15,653 bases of DNA from an uncultured bacterium. GTDB taxonomy: Bacteria > Cyanobacteriota > Vampirovibrionia > Gastranaerophilales > Gastranaerophilaceae. Shown here piece after piece: positions 1 to 6,147 of the stretch. The position numbers and the translations under genes were made by a program. The first letter of the stretch is position 1; each line of letters opens with the position of its first letter. The notes below the pieces were generated by a model. It made no database searches. It was not told the DNA's origin and saw nothing but the letters and a program-made list of their open reading frames with translations. The DNA is taken from contig CASELB010000123.1 of the NCBI GenBank assembly GCA_949288685.1, positions 1 to 15,653 of the forward strand, read 5' to 3'.

Positions 1-105
1 AAAATTATCTATTTTATATTGACCAAAGGATTAATATAAAATTCAACCTTATGATTGATGTATGCGGGCATGTAATAATGATATTCTTACAACAGGGAGA
101 GAGAG

Positions 106-1170
106 ATGAAGAAATCGTTTTTGATAGTGAGTATGTTTTTAAGCGCGCTTGTTGCGTTCGCTGATGAAAATGTTTTGCAAACGATACAAATAGAACCAAT
201 AAAAGATAGTTATAATATTGTACTGATATCTGATAAGGCTGTAGATGTTAAAAAAGAGGTTGAGGAAGACGGTTCAATTCTTCTTTCAATGAAAGGAATA
301 AGAGCATCAGAGATGCTTAATACAGTCTACAACGGTACTGCAGATATTGACAGTGTTCTTGTTACGCCTAAAAATAACAATGAACTTGAAATCCGTGTAA
401 AAGGCGATAATGTTGAACACTCTACAGTTACATTTGATTCTCTTACTCCGCCGGTTAATGCTCAATCAAAAGCAAAACAAGAGATTATTCTTAATAAGCC
501 GATGAAAACTTATGAACCGGTGTTTAGTACTGATGTGGAAGAAGAATTTTACTCTCCTTCCTTCCCGCCTGTCGGACAAAAAATTGTTAACTTAATCAAA
601 AATATCTATGGTAACAAGACTAATCGCGGAATCATTAATTTTGGTCTGCTGGGTATAATTCTCTTTGCGGCAATAAGATTAATTCGTACAAAAGAAACTG
701 AAGAAATTAAAGTCGGTCTTGCACAAAGCCTTGCAGATAGAGAAATTAATCTGTATAAACCGATGCAAACACCTGTTACCAATAACTTTACATCTTCTAC
801 AGAAAAGCCTTATACAACTTTGAACTACGGCTTAAATGCATACAGAAATGTTAATAAAAATCCTTACGAGACACGCCGCACGGGTGTAAATACACCAATT
901 AACAATGCTAAAAAAGCGGTGTCCTCTCCTGTGCATAAAGGAATGACCGGTATAAATAAGATGTCTGATATTATGCCTCAAAGTGCAAATGCTGCGGTAT
1001 CTGCAGCTGTTGAGCAGACATTGTCTCCGCAGCAGGTTTCACCGGTTTCAAAACAGCAGCCCAATATTGATAATGTTAAATTCCTTGAAACAATGAGCGC
1101 AATATATGAAAAAAGCGGAAGACATGATTTGGCTCAGGGGATTAAAGCAAATTTGTCAAAAGTTAAATAA
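106..1170 (+). CDS. Exported single-TM protein with AMIN-like N-terminal domain
   Basis: I do not recognise this 354-aa protein as a named family. It starts with a Sec signal peptide (basic KK, hydrophobic core, likely cleavage after AFA at residue 19). Residues 22-112 alternate short beta-type hydrophobic stretches and resemble an AMIN domain, a fold that localises proteins to the septum or peptidoglycan; this resemblance is by eye only. A transmembrane helix lies at about 175-192, followed by a basic RLIRTK stop-transfer. The remaining 160 residues are low-complexity, rich in N, T, P and S, and end in a helical motif at about 323-354 (FLETMSAIYEKSGRHDLAQG). The expected topology is periplasmic domain, one membrane span, long disordered cytoplasmic tail. 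The start is supported by a purine-rich AGGGAGAGAGAG just upstream. A terminator-like hairpin separates it from the downstream MotA/ZorA-like gene, so a functional link is possible but not shown. Confidence 0.8.
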   Translation: MKKSFLIVSMFLSALVAFADENVLQTIQIEPIKDSYNIVLISDKAVDVKKEVEEDGSILLSMKGIRASEMLNTVYNGTADIDSVLVTPKNNNELEIRVKGDNVEHSTVTFDSLTPPVNAQSKAKQEIILNKPMKTYEPVFSTDVEEEFYSPSFPPVGQKIVNLIKNIYGNKTNRGIINFGLLGIILFAAIRLIRTKETEEIKVGLAQSLADREINLYKPMQTPVTNNFTSSTEKPYTTLNYGLNAYRNVNKNPYETRRTGVNTPINNAKKAVSSPVHKGMTGINKMSDIMPQSANAAVSAAVEQTLSPQQVSPVSKQQPNIDNVKFLETMSAIYEKSGRHDLAQGIKANLSKVK

Positions 1171-1177
1171 ATCTTTT

Positions 1178-1202
1178 AAAATCGGTTATAAACCGATTTT
1201 TT
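1178..1202 (+). terminator. Intrinsic terminator or attenuator between gene 1 and the stator pair
   Basis: A perfect 10-bp inverted repeat, AAAATCGGTT / AACCGATTTT (1178-1187 and 1191-1200), with a 3-base ATA loop ends in a run of six T. It begins 8 bases after the stop codon of the upstream gene. Its T-run ends only 20 bases before the next start codon, leaving no room for a separate promoter between the two, so it may act as a partial terminator that sets the level of the downstream pair. Confidence 0.7.
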
Positions 1203-1222
1203 GTCGGAGGTATTTTTAATAA

Positions 1223-2122
1223 ATGGATATAATAAGAATATTATGTGAGCCCGCTGTAATTATAATTTTGTCTGTTTTTCTTGTATTGTTGATTTATACT
1301 GTCGTGAAATACTGTTATATTTCTAAAAATCTTCAACGACTTTATCAGAAATTTTCGGAATATAAGAAACAAGAACTTTTATACAGGTTTAAAGAGCTTG
1401 ATGAGTATTTTCAAGCCGATAAATTTACAAACAGTATCTGGACAGAGTTTAAGAAAATTGTTATTTTCCCAGAAAAAATATATATTAATTCGGAATCAGA
1501 CGCACGTGTTGAAAATATTTCGGATATTAATAACTCAATCTATATTACCTGCGACTCTTCGTATTTCTTTAATGAAGAATCGTTAATTACTTCTAAAATA
1601 AATTATAGATTTATACAAATCTTTCCTACAATTCTGACAGGGCTTGGACCGTTTTTTACATTTATGAAAATAACGTACGCTTTTTCTTCGCTGGATTTTG
1701 CCGATACTGAAAATATGGCGTCTTCAATGAATAACCTGATATTTAATATACAGCTTGCGGCAATTTGTTCTGTTCTTGCTGTCGGTTGTTCTTTATTTTT
1801 TATGGCTCTGGAAAAAATTATGTATAATACTCTTTGCCGTTCAAAGGTTATTCAAATCCAGACACAGCTTGGAACTTTATTTGATATCGGAACTTCGGAA
1901 AGATTTTTGCTGGATATTTTAAAGGAAACAAAAAGTAAGTCAGGAAATGAAACGTTAATGGCAAATACTTTGCCGGAGGCTATGAGCAGAGTTTTGAATA
2001 AAAATATAACGGAAGGTGTGCTGCCTTATTTAGAAAATATTGTTTACAGCCTGAATAAATTGCAAGAGGCGGTTGCCGGAAAGAATAAAGGGAATACTGA
2101 TATTATTGATAAACTGTTCTAG
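1223..2122 (+). CDS. MotA/TolQ/ExbB-superfamily stator protein, ZorA-like
   Basis: This 299-aa inner-membrane protein looks like the channel subunit of an ion-driven stator. TM1 is at about 11-32. A cytoplasmic stretch follows to about 128, then TM2 at 129-152 and TM3 at 173-197. The TM2 segment FPTILTGLGPFFTFMKI aligns by eye with the ZorA/MotA-ExbB motif (P-x-LLTGLGILGTFxGL). The SYFFNEESL element just before it and the EKIMYN helix after TM3 also fit ZorA. The glycine of the family's GTF is replaced (FFTF), so the sequence is divergent. The C-terminal tail after TM3 is about 100 residues, shorter than the long intracellular tail of defence ZorA. SD GGAGG lies at 1206-1210, 12 bases before the ATG, a rather long spacing. 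The ZorB-like partner starts 11 bases after its stop, so they are almost certainly one unit. ExbB or MotA with an unknown role is the main alternative. Confidence 0.75.
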   Translation: MDIIRILCEPAVIIILSVFLVLLIYTVVKYCYISKNLQRLYQKFSEYKKQELLYRFKELDEYFQADKFTNSIWTEFKKIVIFPEKIYINSESDARVENISDINNSIYITCDSSYFFNEESLITSKINYRFIQIFPTILTGLGPFFTFMKITYAFSSLDFADTENMASSMNNLIFNIQLAAICSVLAVGCSLFFMALEKIMYNTLCRSKVIQIQTQLGTLFDIGTSERFLLDILKETKSKSGNETLMANTLPEAMSRVLNKNITEGVLPYLENIVYSLNKLQEAVAGKNKGNTDIIDKLF

Positions 2123-2133
2123 GTGCTGTAAGT

Positions 2134-2832
2134 ATGATGAGATTTAAATCCGGAAGCGGAAATCAAAACGAAGAAAATATCTTTTGGATAACAATGACAG
2201 ACCTTATGTTGGGGCTTGTACTTGTTTTTATGATTTTATTCTTTTACTCATCGACTTCAAATTATTTTGAAAAAGTAAGGGAGCAGGCAGTTACCGGCAA
2301 TATTAATGAGCAGCTTGCAGAAAAATTGAAGGCACAAAATATTGATGCGTCAGTTGATTTGTATTCCGGTGTTGTAAAAATTTCGGATTTGGAACTGTTT
2401 AATGTCAATAGCTGGGAGCTTTCCGATAAAGGGAAAGAATATTTAAACAAATTTATTCCTGTGTATGTCGAAACAATACTGGGTAATGATGAATACAAAG
2501 GAAAAATAACAGGATTAATTATTCAGGGACACACAGATTCACAGAGTTTTGCCGGTTTAAACAGTGAAGAAGCACAATATATGAAGAATATGGAACTGAG
2601 TCTTAAACGTGCGTATTCCGTTGCATCTTATATTCCTCAAACAGGTTATGATAAAAAGTATTTTAAAGATTTGGAGAAAATTTTGTTTGTAGAAGGGTGC
2701 AGCTATAATAATCCCGTATTAAAAGCGGACGGTAAAGAAGATTACGACAAAAGCCGCCGTGTTGAATTGAAACTTGTAACAAAAAATGCAGAGAATGCGA
2801 ATAATATTTTAAAGTCAATCAGCGGGAAATAG
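2134..2832 (+). CDS. MotB/ZorB-like stator protein with OmpA-like peptidoglycan-binding domain
   Basis: This 232-aa protein has a short cytoplasmic N-terminus, one TM helix at about 19-41 and a periplasmic OmpA/MotB-type C-terminal domain. The helix carries Asp23 in MTDLMLGLVLVFMILFF, the position of the ion-binding Asp of MotB and ZorB. The C-terminal domain shows the peptidoglycan-binding landmarks GHTDS (about 131-135), the helix with LSLKRAYSVASY, and the closing SRRVELKL. Together with the preceding MotA/ZorA-like gene it should form a wall-anchored, ion-driven stator. Two ATG codons lie in tandem (2134 and 2137); AGGTG overlapping the upstream stop could serve as SD for either. The last 14 bases overlap the end of the convergent maf gene. 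No ZorC, ZorD, ZorE or flagellar gene is present in the window. Confidence 0.82.
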   Translation: MMRFKSGSGNQNEENIFWITMTDLMLGLVLVFMILFFYSSTSNYFEKVREQAVTGNINEQLAEKLKAQNIDASVDLYSGVVKISDLELFNVNSWELSDKGKEYLNKFIPVYVETILGNDEYKGKITGLIIQGHTDSQSFAGLNSEEAQYMKNMELSLKRAYSVASYIPQTGYDKKYFKDLEKILFVEGCSYNNPVLKADGKEDYDKSRRVELKLVTKNAENANNILKSISGK

Positions 2833-3403
2833 TTGTTATACCGGTGTTATTAAGAAGTTTTATAACTTCTTTGGCGGGTAGTCCTATAACATTATCAAAT
2901 TCTCCGTTAACTGTTTTGACAAATCCTTCAGGTAATTCTTGTATTCCGTACGCACCGGCTTTATCCATCGGATTAAAGTTCTCAATGTAATAATTAATCA
3001 TTTCATCAGATAAATAGTTAAATGTAACGTATGTAATTACGTAGGTTTTGTAAATGTTGTTGTTTGAATTGTCAATCAGGCAAACTCCCGTTACAACATA
3101 GTGTGTATCTCCGGATAGTTCTTTTAGCATATTATACGCGTCTTGTTTTGTTTTGGGCTTGCCGAGAACATGGTTTTTATGAACAACAACGGTATCAGCT
3201 CCGAGGATAACAGAATTTTTATCGCATCGCAGAGCTGTTTCTTCAGCTTTTCTAAATGCAAGTTCTGAAATCATCTCAGGCTTAAATTCTCCGCCCGGCA
3301 TTTTTTCATCATAGTTGGACGGTATTATTGTAAATTCAAGTCCGGAATTTGATAGAATTTGTTTACGCCGAGGTGACTTTGATGCAAGTACAAGTTTTTT
3401 CAT
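2819..3403 (-). CDS. maf: Maf-family nucleotide pyrophosphatase (YhdE-type dTTP/UTP diphosphatase)
   Basis: This 194-aa cytosolic enzyme hydrolyses non-canonical or excess nucleoside triphosphates to monophosphate and pyrophosphate; it is linked to septum control in some bacteria. Full family length is present. Landmarks are the N-terminal LASKSPRRKQIL (6-17), GADTVV with the catalytic Asp70 (68-73), LGKP (80-83), TGV (105-107), PMDKAGAYGIQ (145-155) and GLP (174-176). The DKAGAYGIQ form points to the YhdE (dTTP/UTP) branch rather than YceF. It is divergent from era, with 65 bases between the starts, and its 3' end runs 14 bases into the ZorB-like gene. The SD is weak. Confidence 0.95.
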   Translation of the reverse strand: MKKLVLASKSPRRKQILSNSGLEFTIIPSNYDEKMPGGEFKPEMISELAFRKAEETALRCDKNSVILGADTVVVHKNHVLGKPKTKQDAYNMLKELSGDTHYVVTGVCLIDNSNNNIYKTYVITYVTFNYLSDEMINYYIENFNPMDKAGAYGIQELPEGFVKTVNGEFDNVIGLPAKEVIKLLNNTGITTISR

Positions 3404-3411
3404 AAAACGAT

Positions 3412-3441
3412 TTTACAACAAACCGGTTATTATAGTAAAAT
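3412..3441 (+). promoter_or_regulatory. Likely sigma-70 promoter of era
   Basis: TTTACA at 3412-3417 and TAAAAT at 3436-3441 are separated by 18 bases in the 65-base gap between the divergent maf and era genes. A start around 3448 would give a short leader carrying the SD AAGGAG (3457-3462). Confidence 0.45.
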
Positions 3442-3468
3442 AGAACTTAATAAAGCAAGGAGAAAAAG

Positions 3469-4362
3469 ATGAAATGCGGTTTTGTAACAATTATAGGTCG
3501 TCCTAATGTAGGTAAGTCAACCTTACTAAATCAGATATTAGGTCAAAAAATTGTTATCACTACCGATAAAGCTCAGACTACACGGAAACGGATAAAAGGG
3601 ATTTATACGGATGAGCGCGGACAAATTATTTTTGTTGATACTCCGGGAATTCATCGTCCGCTTAATAAACTCGGAGAATACCTTTTGGATGAAGCTAAAG
3701 TTGCCGTTCCTGATGCGGATTTGATTTTATTTCTGGTAGATGCGTCAGAACCTGCGGGCAAAGGGGATAAGTGGATTGCCGAAAATTTACTTAAAGATAG
3801 TAATGCAAATATAATTCTTATTATGAATAAAATTGACAGAGTCAAAAATGCACAAAAACTTGAAGAAAATTTAATGTCGTATAAACTCCTGTTTCAAAAA
3901 AATATTCAAATTTTAAGAGTCTCCGCAAAGACCGGCAAAAACAAGAATGATCTTATTACAAATATTTTCAGAGCCTTGCCGAAAGGGGAAAAACTTTATC
4001 CTGATGATATTGTTACAGAAGAAAATATGCGCAGTGTTGCGGAAGAAATTGTGAGAGAAAAAATTTTATTGCATACTCAGGATGAAATTCCGCATTCGGT
4101 GGCAATAAGAGTTGCAAAATATGAAGAAAAAGAAGATATAGACAGAATTTACGCTGATATTTACTGTGAAACAAAAAGCCAGAAGATAATATTAATCGGT
4201 AAGAACGGGGCAATGTTAAAAACTATCGGAACGGAAGCGCGAAAAGAACTGGAAGAAATTACTGATAAAAAGGTTTATCTTGAACTTACCGTAAAAGTTG
4301 AAAAAGATTGGCGAAAAAATGACAGACTCTTAAAAGAGTTCGGTTATACACAGGAAGATTAA
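3469..4362 (+). CDS. era: GTPase Era
   Basis: Era is an essential GTPase that binds the 3' end of 16S rRNA and helps 30S subunit maturation. The 297 residues match the usual length. The GTPase domain shows G1 GRPNVGKST (10-18), the switch I region AQTTRKRIKG (35-44), G3 DTPG (57-60), G4 NKID (120-123) and G5 SAK (152-154). The C-terminal KH RNA-binding domain has GKNGAMLKTIG (244-254) and ends with the typical WRKNDRLLKEFGY. A strong SD AAGGAG lies 6 bases before the ATG. Nothing looks truncated or unusual. Confidence 0.98.
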   Translation: MKCGFVTIIGRPNVGKSTLLNQILGQKIVITTDKAQTTRKRIKGIYTDERGQIIFVDTPGIHRPLNKLGEYLLDEAKVAVPDADLILFLVDASEPAGKGDKWIAENLLKDSNANIILIMNKIDRVKNAQKLEENLMSYKLLFQKNIQILRVSAKTGKNKNDLITNIFRALPKGEKLYPDDIVTEENMRSVAEEIVREKILLHTQDEIPHSVAIRVAKYEEKEDIDRIYADIYCETKSQKIILIGKNGAMLKTIGTEARKELEEITDKKVYLELTVKVEKDWRKNDRLLKEFGYTQED

Positions 4363-4369
4363 ATTAGTC

Positions 4370-4398
4370 TTTACAAGATGGTGTAAATAGGGTTTAAT
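4370..4398 (+). promoter_or_regulatory. Possible promoter of the solute-binding protein, leaderless if real
   Basis: TTTACA (4370-4375) and TTTAAT (4393-4398) are 17 bases apart. A start site 6-7 bases downstream would fall on or next to the ATG at 4405, giving a leaderless mRNA, which would fit the lack of a good SD. The -35 also forms one arm of the short inverted repeat TTTACA-N6-TGTAAA. Read-through from era is an equally good explanation. Confidence 0.25.
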
Positions 4399-4404
4399 TG
4401 GTAT

Positions 4405-5208
4405 ATGAAGAGAGTTTTAATAATTCTGGCAATAATAACGGCAGCTATTCTGGTTGCAGGATTTTACCTGTGGGACAGCTATGACAGCAAACAGCTTGAA
4501 ATGCCGGATACCTATAAAACAATACTTGAAAGAGGATATTTGATTGCCGGTGTTAAGGAAGATACAAAACCTTTTGGTTATAAAGACACGGACGGAACAC
4601 TTAAAGGGCTTGATATAGATATTGCAAAGGCAATTGCAAAATCTATATTCAGGGATGAAAATAAACTTAAACTTGTCAGCGTAACACCTTCAGACAGGCT
4701 TATTAAACTCACGACCGGGGATGTCGACTTAGTCATTGCAACAATGACTGTTACACCGCAAAGAATGGATTTGATTGATTTTTCTCACTCATATTTTATT
4801 GCCGGACAGACAGTTCTTGTGCCGGTTGATAGTAAAATTACAGCACTTTCGGATCTTGCGGGAGAAAATGCAGGTGTTATATTCGGTACAACAGCAGAGA
4901 AAAATTTGCGAACACTTGTGCCTACTGCAAAGGTTTTCGGGTACAGAACCTATAATGACGCATACAAGGCGTTAAAAGACGGTACAATAAAAGCGATTAC
5001 TTCCGACGATACTATTTTGCGTAATTATGCGCTGAATGATAAATCGGTCAGAATACTTAATAAACGCTACTCTAAAGAGCCTTATGCAGTAGGAATTAGA
5101 AAAGGAAAAGAAAATAAAATTTTGCTTGAAAAAGTGAATTTTGTTATCAAGACCTTAATTACAAATAATTCTATTAATCATCTTTATGCAAAATGGGGAC
5201 TCCGGTAA
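4405..5208 (+). CDS. Family 3 amino-acid substrate-binding protein, membrane-anchored
   Basis: This 267-aa protein is a periplasmic binding protein of the SBP_bac_3 type (glutamine/glutamate/polar amino acid class). After a hydrophobic segment at 4-23, the signature KPFGYKDTDGTLKGLDIDIA spans about 55-74. The GDVDLVIATMTVTPQR element that normally contacts ligand follows, and the C-terminus (INHLYAKWGL) is complete. The N-terminal hydrophobic stretch has neither a lipobox Cys nor a clear signal peptidase I site, so it may stay as a membrane anchor. No permease or ATPase gene is adjacent, so it is an orphan that must share a transporter encoded elsewhere or act as a sensor. It lies 42 bases after era, and its stop is 6 bases from that of the convergent kinase gene. 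Substrate specificity cannot be read from the sequence. Confidence 0.88.
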   Translation: MKRVLIILAIITAAILVAGFYLWDSYDSKQLEMPDTYKTILERGYLIAGVKEDTKPFGYKDTDGTLKGLDIDIAKAIAKSIFRDENKLKLVSVTPSDRLIKLTTGDVDLVIATMTVTPQRMDLIDFSHSYFIAGQTVLVPVDSKITALSDLAGENAGVIFGTTAEKNLRTLVPTAKVFGYRTYNDAYKALKDGTIKAITSDDTILRNYALNDKSVRILNKRYSKEPYAVGIRKGKENKILLEKVNFVIKTLITNNSINHLYAKWGLR

Positions 5209-5214
5209 GGCTTA

Positions 5215-6105
5215 TTATTGAAAATTGTTTGTGATTGTATAAATATATTCAAGGATAATCGTAAAATAATCAAGTCCTGAAAGTCCGTTAATTATTATAT
5301 CACAATCCTGTCTTAGCGGTTTTATGTATTTGTTTCCTGCATCAACAATGTATTTCCAGTGTTTTTTTGCGTTTTCCATATCCTGATTTCGTTCATTGAC
5401 CGCGCGTGCAAGAAACCATCCTTTTCTTACTTCGTCGTCTGTTTCAACATAGATTTTGGCATCAAAAAGGTCGGTATTCTCAATAAACATTGATGCCATA
5501 CCTTCAACGACTACAACTTTATTGGATTTAACTGGTTTTGAATGCGGAACGGAAATTCCGGTGCCGTTTGGCAGGTATTCGGGACTGTAAATATCTTCTC
5601 CTGATGAGATTTTTTCTAAGTCTTCCTGCAGCAAACCCAGTTGAAAGTTGTTCGGTGAATCAACATCGAAACCGTTATCTCTAAGGTTATCAAAAGTTAC
5701 ATACTGTTTTATCAAGGCAGAAATATCGTTAAAATAATTATCTGTTGTAAAAATAGAGACAGGCATGTTGAGTTTTATGGCAACTTCCTGTATTCTTCTG
5801 CAAATAGTTGATTTTCCTGATGCGGACTCTCCTGTTATGGATATTAAAATTCTTTTTTTAGGATTATTTACAAGCCGCTTTGAAAATTTTTGTATAAAAT
5901 CGCTTTTTACTTCCGAGAATATTGGTACCGCAGCTTTTCTGTCAAAGGCAAGAACCTGTTTAAATTTTGACTGCAAATAATATGCAAGAAGCTCACGCCC
6001 CGTCCTCTGATTAAAGTCAGGTTTATAAAGTTTATCATTTGAGTGAATTTCTTTGTCTATTAAGTCCGAAATCCCGTCTATTTTGCTTTTATCATCTGTA
6101 TTCAT
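5215..6105 (-). CDS. Uridine kinase / phosphoribulokinase-like P-loop protein
   Basis: This 296-aa protein has a P-loop kinase core of the uridine kinase/PRK family from about residue 85. Walker A is GESASGKST (92-100), followed by TTDNYFND (120-127), the DVDSPNNF substrate-site element (147-154), VVVEGMASM (198-206) for Walker B, and the lid-like LARAVNERN (232-240). The first 85 residues are an extra, mostly helical region not found in minimal uridine kinases. The substrate is uncertain: it may phosphorylate uridine, another nucleoside or a sugar phosphate. The start has AGGAT a suitable distance upstream. The helicase gene ends 42 bases upstream on the same strand with no terminator between, so co-transcription is likely. 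I see no metabolic partner nearby. Confidence 0.85.
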   Translation of the reverse strand: MNTDDKSKIDGISDLIDKEIHSNDKLYKPDFNQRTGRELLAYYLQSKFKQVLAFDRKAAVPIFSEVKSDFIQKFSKRLVNNPKKRILISITGESASGKSTICRRIQEVAIKLNMPVSIFTTDNYFNDISALIKQYVTFDNLRDNGFDVDSPNNFQLGLLQEDLEKISSGEDIYSPEYLPNGTGISVPHSKPVKSNKVVVVEGMASMFIENTDLFDAKIYVETDDEVRKGWFLARAVNERNQDMENAKKHWKYIVDAGNKYIKPLRQDCDIIINGLSGLDYFTIILEYIYTITNNFQ

Positions 6106-6147
6106 ACTTGTAATCCTATTATCCGGAAAAAATTTTTGCAGGTCAAA

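Noticed and set aside
1223..2832. Calling the pair a complete Zorya defence system
   Set aside because: No ZorC, ZorD or ZorE gene is present and the neighbours are housekeeping genes, so only the ZorAB-like stator is claimed.
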